Below are positions 1 to 10,785 of a DNA stretch of 64,000 bases, piece after piece. Source of the stretch: Alisma plantago-aquatica (taxonomy: Eukaryota > Streptophyta > Magnoliopsida > Alismatales > Alismataceae); assembly GCA_963693085.1 (NCBI GenBank), contig OY856413.1, positions 744,554,556 to 744,618,555 of the forward strand. The letters are read 5' to 3'. The position numbers were made by a program, and so were the translations under genes. The stretch's first letter is position 1; each line of letters opens with the position of its first letter. The notes under the pieces are model-generated. The model was not told the origin of the DNA. It did not search any database and was given only the letters and a program-made list of their open reading frames with translations.

Positions 1-3000
1 ATCAGGGTTTACTATTCATCTTTCATGTCATTGCCCAAAAATTAGGGTTTACTATTCACTCCATGGTGAATTGTACTCATTACATCATCATGTAAGAGAA
101 ACATCATCATTAAGACTCTTAATTATCATTAAGATCCATTAAATATCATCATTAGGGTTTCCATGACCTCACATAGGTGGGTCATTCCCTAATCATGCAC
201 CTTCATGTGTAAAAGAAGTATCTTACTAGAGATTCCTCCTAAAAAGGGCACTTTCTCTCTCTAGGATACTTTCTCTCTCTAGAAACACTTTCTCTTTCCT
301 CTCTCTAGTAGATGGTGGCAACACCACTCTAGATTAGGTTGAGACAAGTCTCTATTGACTGATGTGAGCCAAAGCATCAACATTATGTGATTAGGGTTTG
401 ATTAGATTAGGGTTTTACCCCTTTAGACCCTTCAAGGGTATTTTGGTAATTTGCCACATGATCACCATCATGGGTTAACCCACTAATCACATAGTCCCTT
501 AATGACCTAGGTTACCATTAGGGTTTAGATTGAATCACCATTGAACTGATTACATCATCAAATGGTTAAGTACAAACCATCACAAATCTCCAAACGGTTT
601 CAACCTTCAAACGGTTTCAACCACCTAAACGGTCTTGAGACCGTTTGGCCCTCAAACGGTCTTGAGACCGTTTGGAGGTGAAGACCGTTTGGAAGGGTTG
701 ACTTCCAAACCGTTTGGAGCTTCAATCGGTTTGAGGTCGTTTGGACCAATCGACCTTGAGGTCGTTTGAGCTCAAACGGTCTTGAGGTCGTTTGAGCCCA
801 AACGGTCTTGAGGTCGTTTGACCCAAACGGTCTTGAGACCGTTTGGTCTCAAACGGTCTTGAGACCGTTTGGACCCAAACGGTCTTGAGACCGTTTGGTC
901 CAAATGGGCTCAAACCGTTTGGACCAATCGACAAACGGTCTTGAGACCGTTTGAGACCAAACGGTCTCAAGACCGTTTGGACCTCCAAAAGGGTTCAAAG
1001 GTCACCAAAGTTCAAGGATATGTATGTTGAAGCCCTCAATTGGCTAAAGGTATGCTAACCACTTATACATTGAGCCAATTAGGGTTAGCCTTAACCACTT
1101 AGACATCAAATTGACCCTCAATTGTAAACCAATTAGGGTTCAATCGTTCTCAATTAGGGTTTCAAGTTGATTGGTCATCAATGTTCAACAATGTGAAACA
1201 ATTCAAGGTTGAACCTATCAATTGACCTCCAATTGGGCTCAAACTTGGCCCAAACGGTCTTGAGGTCGTTTGGACATCATCCAAACGGTCTTGAGACCGT
1301 TTGCCCAAAGTTTGACCAAAAACCAAGTCGTTTTGACTAAGGTTGAAGTCCAATTAGGTCAAAATCAGCAATTTTCAACAATGCATCAATTTCCTACAAT
1401 TGGACCCTCAAACCATTAGATTAACTCAACCCTAGACCTTCAAACGGTCTTGGGTTGACACCAAACGGTCTTGAGACCGTTTGGATGAGTTCCAAACGGT
1501 CTTGAGACCGTTTGCCCATCCATCCTTTGGACTTTAGCGAAAATTCATCAAGGTTTGATCTATTGAGTTGATCATCACATCAATACTTAATTGCAATATG
1601 ATTTGGTGCCTTTGGACCTTCAATTGATCAACTATACTTGACCCCAGACCTCCAAACGGTCTTGGGGTGACCCCCAAACGGTCTTGAGACCGTTTGGGTG
1701 ATTCCCAAACGGTCTTGAAACCGTTTGGGCTAAGCAACCCAAAATCTCAACTTAACTCATAGGAGATTCAGCACTAATTTCAATTAGGGTTTGCCCTATT
1801 AATCATCCTTCAACTCATGACTCGTTTGGAATTAATCCATAAAATTTGGTGAGTCGTTAATTAACATCATTATGAACAGTAATCCCAAACGGTCAACGTT
1901 TAGTCAACCATCTTAAACGGTCTTGAGACCGTTTGCCCAAAAAGGGCAAATTAAACAGATTGCAAATCAGAAATTAATTCAATTTGTTTTGCTAATTGAT
2001 TTGCTCATATCTCACGATTCCTGTGGAGTTAACCTCTCAAATTTCGTGGGTGATTAACCTACATAATTATGAACAAGATTCCCAAACGGTCTTCGCTTGG
2101 TCAACGGGACCAAACGGTCTTGAGACCGTTTGCCCTCAAACGACCCTGAAACCGTTTGCCCACCAAACGGTTTGAAACCGTTTTGAGCAATAGGTGGAGG
2201 TCGTTTGATAAAGTGAAAATCTGTGGATAAGCATAGTAATTAACGCCCTTATCTTCCACCTTAAGAACAGTAGCAGTTCTTCACGATTTTGCTTGCAAGG
2301 ATGCAAGGGAAGATAGGGAAGAAGAAGATCTATCAACTATATGCATAGAAAAGATGTATAATCGAAGCATCAAGTTTAGAGTTATAAAACCCGCCTAAAG
2401 CTTGCTCCTTGAGCTCCAAGCTTTCGAGGTCCAAGCTTTCAATGGTTTCCAAGAAGCTCTACTGGTCGGCCAAGGTGACTTCTCCAAGGAAGATTGAGGA
2501 AAGATGGCTAAAAAGATAGAGTTAAGTAAGCTAGCCATGAATTTGCCCTTGAATCCGAGTTCTAACCATAGAATTGGGCAAGAAGGGGAATCCAAACCTA
2601 CCTTGCACCCTTGGTCGTTTCTCCTGAGCTCCAGAGCAAGGCTTGGCCGTTTGGGAAAGAAAGGAAGTGAATGGAACAGGGAAAGATCGTTTGCTCATTT
2701 GCAAAGGAAAAGCCTTTTTATAGCTTAAGCCTATTTCTTATCACAAGGACCTTTCAAAACCAAAAATTCACATCTAGGTCCCTCCTTGCTCAAGAGCACG
2801 CCCAAGCCCATCAAATTCTTAAGCAATTCTTAAGAAAACTCAAGATCTAAGGGTATAGGAATCCAACCTTCAACTAGGGTACATTCATGTAAAGGTTTTG
2901 TACCCATTTTAGGTGATTTCTATCACAAAGATCATTTTTCTCATTTAATTATTAAATGATGTATCCCTTTCATCATTTTTACTCTAAATGATGACAAGAG

Positions 3001-3414
3001 TCATAAAAGATGTTCTAGATGGTGAAAATTACAAGTTGGACCCCTCAATTTGGGTAAATTGCACTTTACCCTAAATTAGGGTTTCTAAGCATGGGAATTG
3101 CTTCCACAGCTGCACCTTGGTGCTCAAGCTTGGGAAATCCCTCAAACTTTACCATAACCATTCACATGATGTTTTAACATCAAAGGAACATCTTATCTTG
3201 TGAATTTTGCAAGTTCAACCCTTAAACTGGGTAATTTGCACATAGGTCCCTGCATACAACACAATGCTACAACTTTATACAAAAAGGAGCAAAATTGAAA
3301 GTAAATGTTCCTGAGGAACTTAATTACATGCCAGGGAGTGTTCACAAGTATATTAATTACATATTTAGGCAAAACTTCCAGGGTTAGGTCATAACCCAGG
3401 TCAGGGGTGTTACA
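1..3414 (-). mobile_element. LTR (partial) of a Tekay-like gypsy element, minus strand
   Basis: Read on the minus strand the LTR begins at 3,414 with TGTAACACCCCTGACC, the start expected of a Del/Tekay LTR. It runs off the left edge of the window. Its first 2.8 kb align by eye with the plus-strand solo LTR at 7,555-12,340, including the palindrome array at the same distance from the start. The part at 1-590 does not visibly match that copy. No polypurine tract adjoins 3,414, so this is probably the outer (5') end of its element, with CTACC (3,415-3,419) as the candidate target duplication whose partner lies off-window. No coding capacity is seen; the short open frames here are products of the repeat array. 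Confidence 0.7.
590..2215. repeat. Dispersed/tandem array of 22-bp palindromes inside the LTR
   Basis: More than a dozen copies of an inverted repeat with arms CAAACGGTCT and AGACCGTTTG separated by 2 bases. They are densest at 630-985, at 20-40 bp spacing, and scattered out to 2,215. Several units are mutated in one arm (for example GGTCGTTTG), and one near 960-980 carries the reverse-complement core. The same motif sits at the matching place in the solo LTR at 7,555-12,340, so it belongs to the LTR family. Each unit could form a small hairpin or bind a dimeric protein; either role is inference. Confidence 0.9.
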
Positions 3415-3984
3415 CTACCTTAGTTACTTTACTCCAATATATCTACATGCAAATATTTGCTGTGATATCGATGATTGATTATGGCAAGAATTGTTGTTTA
3501 ATGCTTTACTTATATTGCCGCATTTTTTGGAAATTCCTTCTCTTGTTAATTCTCATTGAAACTTACCTAGATTTAATGGCCCCCTTTTGATGGGAACATA
3601 TTGCTTTACTTTTGTAATAATTAATGCCCTTGTTAATATTCTAATGTACGTACTCAAATTTGCTGATACATACGTTGTTTTCCTATTTTTCTGGGTGTTC
3701 CTTCCACCCAGATGTAGGTGCTTTATAGGGAAGACACTCAGGATGACCGTGGGCTAATTGGTGGACATAAGGACAACTGGAGATAGCCTTATTACCCTCT
3801 GCATATGGGTTTATGTGTATAGAAATATAACCTTTTCATTTTATGTACCACCCTTAGGGTGAGAAAGTTATGTACATGGGGATATTTTGTAACTTTGTAA
3901 ATAGTTATGTTTTACATTGCTTAATTACTCCATGGCTTGTGTTTGTACCATTGAGTGGACCCACTATTGGGTCCCACTCTTTAC
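3415..3984. other. Unassigned segment between two LTRs, possibly an LTR end
   Basis: No open frame of note. The stretch 3,690-3,960 resembles the 3' part of a plus-strand gypsy LTR and ends in TTTACA just before homology to the Tekay LTR at 19,190-19,582 resumes near 3,985. It may be the tail of another LTR that truncated the element on its right. No duplication was found to prove this. Confidence 0.3.
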
Positions 3985-4344
3985 ATGGTCAACACTAAAC
4001 TAGGGCATCCAAGAAAACCCTAGAAACATCAAAACACAAGATGTCACCACTTCTCTCCTCAGCATACAAGGTGTAACAAGGTTCCCCTAAGAATAATTCT
4101 CTCTCTCATGATGACAAACCATAGGAGGCACATCCAAATTATGAAAAATTGCAAGATAAACTCTGAACATGGGTAAATTGTAATTAGGTCCAAAATAAGC
4201 ACACATAGCATAACTAGCTCAAGCATCATGTAAATTGGACCAAAATAAAAACATAAGGACATCACATGATTACATTAAGGTTTAAGCATCTTATTAAGAA
4301 AAAGCAAGTAAGATCAAGCACTAAGCTAGGTCAGGGGTCTTACA
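3985..4344 (-). mobile_element. Truncated 3' LTR of Tekay-like element E1
   Basis: Matches the minus-strand start of the LTR at 19,190-19,582 closely. Both read TGTAAG followed by CCCC and GACC from the right edge, which is 4,344 here. Only about 360 bp remain. To the right lies a pyrimidine-rich stretch (TTTCTCCCCCAAAA near 4,365), the complement of the polypurine tract expected just upstream of a 3' LTR. Confidence 0.75.
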
Positions 4345-4384
4345 ACCATAAAGCCCTAACAAGGATTTCTCCCCCAAAATCTTA

Positions 4385-4835
4385 CGCAAAAAGAGACAGA
4401 TACTTCCTATGCATCTCATCCTCAAGCTCCCACATGGATTCCTCAACACCACGGTGATGCCACAAAACCTTAACCAAAACAATATCCTTCTTCTTCGACT
4501 TCTTCATCCTTCTATCAAGGATCAAAACAAGACCTTCCACATACGACATGTCTTACTCAAACTCAACGTCCACGGGCTACAACACCATCTCTGTGTACGG
4601 GTGACACTTCCTCAACATGGAAACATGGAACACTAGATGCAACCTATGCAAATCAGGTGGTAGCTCCAACTTATAAGCCACCTTTCCAACACGATCCACC
4701 ATAAGGTAAGGTCCCATATACCTAGGAGCCAACTTACCCTTTTTCCCAAACCTCAACACACCTTTCCAAGGAAAGACCTTGAGATACACCTTGTCTCCCA
4801 CTTAGAACTCCAATAGCCTCTGACCATCATAAGAT
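4385..4835 (-). pseudogene. E1 integrase C-terminus and chromodomain (decayed)
   Basis: The minus strand keeps the pattern typical of Del/Tekay integrase tails: GDKVYLKVFPWKG, GKLAPRYMGPY, VAYKLELPP and FHVSMLRKCHPY between about 4,801 and 4,577. A chromodomain remnant follows and ends in a motif like EDEMHRKYLSLF near 4,390. In chromoviruses this domain is thought to steer integration towards particular chromatin. The frame is broken after 4,577 and the region cannot encode a complete domain. It is the last part of pol, adjoining the 3' LTR at 4,344. Confidence 0.85.
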
Positions 4836-4889
4836 TTCTACCTATCCCAGGATGCCTTCATCTGTTACTATATCATGTTAATCTTCTCT

Positions 4890-5460
4890 GTTGTCTACTG
4901 TACAAGCTCAGGACCCAAAAGCTGGTACTCACCCATTTCATACCAACACAATGGAGGTCTATGATGTCTCCCATACAAAGCCTCATATAGTGCCAAATCG
5001 ATACTCCTCTGATAGCTATTGTTGTAAGAAAACTCTATCAAACTGAGATGTACATCCCAACTACCCAAAAACTGCAAGACACAAGCTCTAAAAAAATCCT
5101 TTAGTGCCAGTATAGTCCTCTGACTCTCAGACTGTCCGTCTGTCTGTGGGTGAAAGCTAGTATCAAACCTCAACTATGCACCCATGGCTATATGGAGACG
5201 CTCCCAAAAGTGATTATAAACTGAGTACCTCTATCTTACACGATGGTAGCTGGGATACCATGCAGTCAGACCATCTCATCAACATGCACCTGTACCAGCT
5301 TCTAAGGTGTATATGTTGTCTTCATAGGAAGGAAGTGTGCTAACTTGGACAACCTATCCACTATCACACATATGGAATCATGACCTTTGGCTATCCTAGG
5401 AAGTCCAACCACAAAGTCCATTGTGATATGATCCCATTTCCACTACGTATATGCAATAAT
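4890..5460 (-). pseudogene. E1 integrase catalytic core (decayed)
   Basis: The frame at 5,173-4,895 reads FHPQTDGQSE, then RTILALKDFFRACV, a YNNSYQRSI motif and YEALYGRHHRPPLCW, the second half of a gypsy retroviral-type integrase core (rve). The first half, around 5,460-5,180, is recognisable only in pieces and holds stops. The family normally cuts and joins element ends using a D,D-35-E triad; this copy is too damaged to be active. Confidence 0.85.
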
Positions 5461-5498
5461 TACAAAATTCTAGCAAGTTTTTGATCTTTAGCCTTAAC

Positions 5499-5700
5499 CT
5501 ACTGACACACTGGACACCTCGCCACAAACTCAGTCATGTCACACTTTAAGCCAGGCCACCAATATAGATCTTTTAGATTGTGATAAATCTTGATACTGCA
5601 TGGATGCATAGCATACATCAAAGAGTGAACCACTTCCAAAACTAACTTCCTCATATTATCAACATTAAGAACCACAGACCTACCTTGGTAACACACTGCC
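5499..5700 (-). pseudogene. E1 integrase zinc-binding (HHCC) region, decayed
   Basis: The frame contains HPCSIKIYHNLKDLYWWPG followed by FVARCPVCQ, the gypsy integrase N-terminal zinc-binding module (integrase_H2C2), which in this family carries a His-His-Cys-Cys set. The CPVC pair is present. It sits between RNase H and the integrase core, the normal gypsy order. Stops and frameshifts separate it from both neighbours. Confidence 0.8.
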
Positions 5701-5869
5701 CCATCCTCTGACTCATGGAAGCCATCATGCTTCTCGTTGTAAAACTCTACTCAGGTTCTGTTGTATCACAATATCACCATAGTGTGCATCTCTGATTTTC
5801 CACCTCAACATAGGATACACCTGCAACTAAGCCAACAAGCCTACCATCAAGGAGACTTCCAACGTCACA

Positions 5870-6330
5870 TTCATCTAGGGAAGAGACACCAACATGTCTT
5901 GCTTATGGAACACCAAAGAGTTCAAATGTTCCTTATCAACAGATGATGCCAAAGAAGACTTCCTAATCAAAGCATTTTCCGCCATGCTTGCCTTCCTTGG
6001 ATGGTAATCTATCGTGAATTCATAATCTTTTATTAACTCCATCCAACATCGCTCCTGCATAGTCAACTCTTGATTTGAGAAGATGTATTGTAGGTTCTTG
6101 TGGTCGGTGAAGATTTGCCACTTATCACCATAAAGGTAGTGTCTCCAAATCTTCAAGGCATGGACCACAAGTGCAAGCTCTAGATCATGCATTAGGTAGC
6201 TCTCCTCATGTTTCTTACGTTGTCACAAAGCAAAAGAAATCACATTCTTGTTTTGCATCAGTACTCAACCAAACCATTATTTGACGCATCATAGAAGATG
6301 AAATATCCTTTTCCCTATTCCGGTAACACT
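5870..6330 (-). pseudogene. E1 RNase H domain (decayed)
   Basis: From about 6,192 to 5,940 the minus strand reads HDLELALVVHALKIWRHYL, then FTDHKNLQYIF and LIKDYEFTIDYHPRKASM. These are hallmark motifs of the RNase H following gypsy reverse transcriptase, which degrades the RNA of the RNA:DNA hybrid. The usual ADALSRK end motif appears changed to ENALIRK. The upstream part (6,330-6,200) is frameshifted. Confidence 0.85.
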
Positions 6331-6399
6331 AGAACTGGTGCACTAGATAGATTATCCTTCAAAATATAGAAAGAATGATGACACTTGTCATCCCAAACA

Positions 6400-7140
6400 A
6401 ATAGTACACCTTTTTTCATCAACTTCATTATGGGTAATGCCACTGCGTTGAAGTTCTTGGTAAACCTCCTATAGTAGTCTGCCAAATCTAGGAAACTGTG
6501 AACCTATGTTAGTGTCTTTGACTACTCCAATTTTCACACTGACTGAATCTTCTTGGGATCTACAAGGACACCCTTAATAGATATCACGTATCCAAGAAAA
6601 GACACCTCCTTTAGCCAAAACTCGCACTTGTAGAACTAGGCGTACAACTTATGCTATCTCAACAAAGTCAAATCCTATCATAGATGTTGTGTATGTTGCT
6701 GGCTATTTGTGGAGTATATTAAAATTTTGTCTATGAACACAACCAAAAATTGATCAAGATAAGGCCATAACACTCTGTTTATTAGGTCCATGAATGTTGC
6801 TGGTGCATTGGTTAGCTCAAATGGCATAACCAAAGACTCGTAGTGACCATACCGACTCTTAAAAGCCGAATTAGGTATGTCATCCACCTTGATATGCAAC
6901 TAGTGGTATCCTGACCTCAGATCTATCTTTGAGAACACTGAAACACCCCTCACTGATCAAACAAGCCATCTATCCATGGAAACATGTACTTGTTCTTGAT
7001 CATCACCTTGTTCAATTGTCAGTAATCGATGCACAACCTTATAGATCCATCTTTCTTTTTCATGAACAATATGAGAGCTCTCCAAGGGGAAGTGCTCGGT
7101 TTGATAAAGCCCTTCTCTAATAGCTCATGCAACTACTTCT
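6400..7140 (-). pseudogene. E1 reverse transcriptase domain (decayed)
   Basis: Minus-strand motifs in order: [13 protein letters not shown] and [14 protein letters not shown] near 7,110-7,040 with a stop where the R of DYRQLNK should be; then [27 protein letters not shown] and [11 protein letters not shown] between 6,899 and 6,690. The catalytic YxDD-type motif is FIDK instead of FIDD, so the second aspartate is lost. Several frameshifts follow towards 6,400. Residue patterns fit Del/Tekay-type Ty3/gypsy. Confidence 0.85.
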
Positions 7141-7289
7141 TCTTCTCTTACATCTCAACTGTTGCCATCCTGTACGGTGTCTGAGCTATCCGTTGTGTAC
7201 CAGGAACTAGATTGATCTCAGAGTCAATCTCTCAAGGTGGGGAAACACCTGATAACTTATCAAGAAACACATCCTCAAACTCATGAACT

Positions 7290-7549
7290 ACTTGCACTTG
7301 AATACTAGGACTCCTCACCATGGTATCCTCCACATGCGCCAAGAACGCTTCACAACCCTACCTCATCAGCCTCTCAGCTGTCATTGTAGATGCCAAAAAT
7401 GTGTGAAGAATCTTCCTATCTCCTTGGAAGACCCATGAAAGATCACCGTAAAAGAACATAGCCACCTTGGAATTACAATCCAAGACCATTCAATACTTCT
7501 CCGAAGTATCCATTCCAAGGATCACATCGAATCTATGCATGTCAAGTGG
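7290..7549 (-). pseudogene. E1 protease, C-terminal part, split by a solo LTR
   Basis: The minus strand reads IPLDMHRFDVILGM just right of the insertion, then a segment continuing towards reverse transcriptase. DVILGMD is the conserved end of the gypsy aspartic protease fold. The other part of the same frame resumes at 12,346, after the solo LTR and its TATAA duplication. Removing one duplication copy restores a continuous frame across the junction, except for one stop. Confidence 0.8.
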
Positions 7550-8249
7550 TATAATGTAACATCCCTGACCTGGGTTATGAACTAACCCTAGATGTTTTAC
7601 TTAATTATGTAATAAGATACTTGTGATTATCTTTTGGTATGTAATTAAAGCTTCTGAGGAACATATAATTCTATTTCTATCCCTTTTGAACAATGTTATA
7701 ATATTGTTTTGTAATACAGGGACTTATGTGCAAATTACCTAATTAAAAGGGGTTAACTTGCAAATTTCACATGTTTAGATGTTCTTATGATGATGAGACA
7801 TCATAAGAATGAATATGATGAAGTATGATGGATTCTCCAAGTTTGGGCACCAAGATGCAACTTGTGGAGCAATCCTTGTACTTAAAACTCTAGTTTTGGT
7901 GTAAAGTGCAATTTATCGAAAATATGGGGTGCAACTTGTAAAATACACCTTCTAGAGTACCTTTTTTGACTCTTGGAATCATTTAGAGTAAGGATTATGA
8001 AGATGGCACTTTGATGGAATAATCAAATAAGAATGATAACCCTTATAAATTAAATAATCAAGTTATAAGCCTAATAACCCTTCCATATGTGCAACTTAGT
8101 AAGAAGTTGGATTTCTCCACCTTTAGACCTTGGGTTTAAAAATGAGTTTTTCTTAATTATGGAAGGGAGAAACGTGTCTTAGAAGAATGGAAGGGCCTAG
8201 ATGAGAAATGGAGAAACAAGTTGTCCTTATGTTGGAATTTCACCCAAAG

Positions 8250-8257
8250 TATATATA
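8250..8257 (+). promoter_or_regulatory. TATA-like box of the solo LTR
   Basis: TATATATA lies about 700 bp into the LTR, after an AT-rich stretch and before a CT-rich leader (CCTTTTCTCACTTAGC). That is a plausible U3/R boundary for a retrotransposon promoter. Activity is unknown. Confidence 0.4.
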
Positions 8258-8739
8258 CACCTTTTCTCACTTAGCAAGGATCATTTCCTTCACTTCCCTT
8301 CTTATCCCCTTGCTTAGACCGACTTAGGACAGAGCTCTGGAGAAGAGGAGAACGGCCAAGAAGTTCTAGGTAAGATTTGATCATCATCTTGCTCGAATTC
8401 ATGGAGGAAATCATGTTACAAGGTTGGTTTGCTAGTTTTTCTTACTTAGTTCTTCTTTGTAGCCATCCTTTCCAACCAATTCTTGAAGAAGGAACCTTGG
8501 ACGACCTGTGGAGCTCAAGCCACCATTAAATCTTCGAAGATTGGATCTCTAGAGCTGGTTCTAAGGTGGTTTTTATAACTCTAAACCCTTAAACTTTGTT
8601 ATACATCTTTCTTTCTTGCAAAAGTAGTTTGTTCTTCTTTCCCCCATCCTTCCTTGCTTTCTTGCAACTAAAACCATGAGGAACAGACCTGGATCTGGAG
8701 GTAGAAGAAGATGGGCGTGATTACCAATGTTACTTTATC

Positions 8740-10110
8740 AAACGGTCTTGCTTCTCCCCCCTTTTTGGCCAAACGGTTTGTAAAACCATTTGGGGCAAAC
8801 GGTTTGCAAAACCGTTTGAAGGGCAAACGGTTTCACAAGGTCGGTTGGAGAAAATGGTCTCCAAGACCGTTTGGTTGAGTTGACCAAGGGTTGAACGTTT
8901 GGTATTCCTGTGCATAATTATGTTGGTTGATAACCCTCCAAATTTTAGGGATTAACTCCAAAGTAATCGTGAGTTGAAGGCAAATCAATTAGGTAAACCT
9001 AATTGGATTAGGTGCTGATTTTCAACCTGATTAACTTGACCTTTTTGGACAAACGGTTTCAAAACCGTTTGAGTTAGTTGACCAAGTGTTGACCGTTTGT
9101 GATTCCTGTTCATAATTATGTTATTTAATAACCCACCAAATTTTATGGGTTAACTCCCAAGGAATTGAGAGTTGAAGGCTAATCAATTAGATAAACCTAA
9201 ATGGATTAAGTGCTGATTTTTCAGCTTGATTAATTGAACTTTTTGGGCAAACGGTTTCAAAACCGTTTGAGGGCATTGACCAAGCGTTGACCGTTTGAGA
9301 TTCCTGTTCATAATTGTGTTGGTTAATAAATCACCAAATTTGATAGGTTAATTCCAAAGGAATCATGAGTTGAAGGCTAATCAATTAGGTAAACCCTAAT
9401 TGGATTAAGTGCTGACTTTCAACTTGATTGATTTGACTTTTTGGGTTTTCTTACCCAAACGGTCTCTCCAAATGGTCTCGAGACCGTTTGGGGGTCACCC
9501 AAGACCGTTTTAAGGTCTAGGGTCTAGTATGGATATGTGTTTGAAGATCCAAAGATGTGGTATGAACCCTAATCGGCTAAGTGCTGATTTTGCAAGTGAT
9601 GAGTTGATTGTTTTGGGTTGATTGGCCCAAACGGTCTCAAGACCATTTGGGGATCACCCAAACGGTCTAAAGACCGTTTGGGGATCACCTAAGACCGTTT
9701 GGAGGTCTGGGGTTAAGTATAGTTGACCAATTGAAGGTCCAAAGGTACACAATTACAAAGCAATCAATTGCTGATTTGATGATCAACTCAATAGCTCAAA
9801 CCCTAATGATTTTTCACTAGAATCCAAGGGTTGGGTGAGCCAAACGGTCTCAAGACCATTTGGAACTCATCCAAACGGTCTCAAGATCGTTTGGAGGTCA
9901 CCCAAGACCGTTTGGAGGTTTAGGGGTGAGTATGGTTAAGCAATTGATGATCCAATGTTACTAAGTTAAAGTGTAATCAATTGCTGATTTGGTGATCAAT
10001 CCAATGATCCAAACCTTAATTGATTGACTTGGATTTTGATGATATGAAGGGAAAACGGTCTCAAGACCATTTGGAGGTCATCCAAACGACCTCAAGACCG
10101 TTTGGGGTCA
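8740..10110. repeat. Second palindrome array in the solo LTR
   Basis: Copies of the inverted repeat with arms CAAACGGTCT and AGACCGTTTG, or with TTT centres such as CAAACGGTTT(CA)AAACCGTTTG, recur at intervals of 20-250 bp. They sit in longer degenerate repeats of about 200-240 bp sharing 'ACCAAGCGTTGACCGTTTG' and 'GATTCCTGTTCATAATT' (for example 8,880, 9,065, 9,275). The array begins about 1.2 kb from the LTR start, as in the copy at 590-2,215. Confidence 0.85.
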
Positions 10111-10687
10111 GGTCATACCCAATTTGGATGATGGTTCTATGGTTTCAAAGTAACTAGTCTTACATTGATTAGTATTGAAGGATCATCGATTCCAAACCCT
10201 AATTCAATTGAATCAAACCCTAATTGATGAAAAATTGAGGGTTAATTAAGGGTCAAATCAGTTGAATGCTGACCTATTAAACTCAATTGAGGTATGAGTA
10301 TAGGTCCAATTGATGATTGGTTCCATGAATTCAATGAATGAAGGAATCAACATTGAAAACCCTAATTCAATTGGATACCTTATGTAATGGAGGTCCAATG
10401 TGATTGAATCTTTGAGAATTAAGATGATGAATGTTCTATTGATCCAATAATGATTAGTAATGATAATCAATGAAGGTACACAGGTTGAAACCCTAATAAT
10501 ACCTAAGTGACTAGTACCAATTAAAGGGAGAATTCTTAATTGTTTATAGGATTAATAGCTTGATACACTATGTTAACCATAGTAGTATGTACTTGATTGA
10601 AGGGTTGATATGAACTAATCAAGTTGAAAGAATGAAAGATTAGAATACATATATATACAAATATGAATAATGTAATGATCTTCTGTA

Positions 10688-10785
10688 GCACGAACGTGGT
10701 AGCCTTAACTTGCATGACCGTGCAAGGGAGCACGGCCGTGGTAGCCTTACTTTGCATGACCGTGCAAGGTGGCACAGCCGTGGTG
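10688..10785. repeat. Two-copy direct repeat with CACGGCCGTG palindrome
   Basis: A unit of about 53 bp (GTGGTAGCCTTAACTTGCAT, then GACCGTGCAAGG and GCACGGCCGTG) is repeated almost exactly. The 10-bp palindrome CACGGCCGTG is intact in the first unit and altered to CACAGCCGTG in the second. It is more GC-rich than the rest of the LTR. Confidence 0.75.

Noticed and set aside
722..988. 88-aa minus-strand open frame with repeated SQDRL and RPFG motifs
   Set aside because: It is the translation of the palindrome array; there is no codon-level conservation in the second array.
590..2215. CRISPR-like regularly spaced repeats
   Set aside because: Spacing is irregular, repeats are palindromic and variable, no cas genes are present, and the context is a plant LTR.
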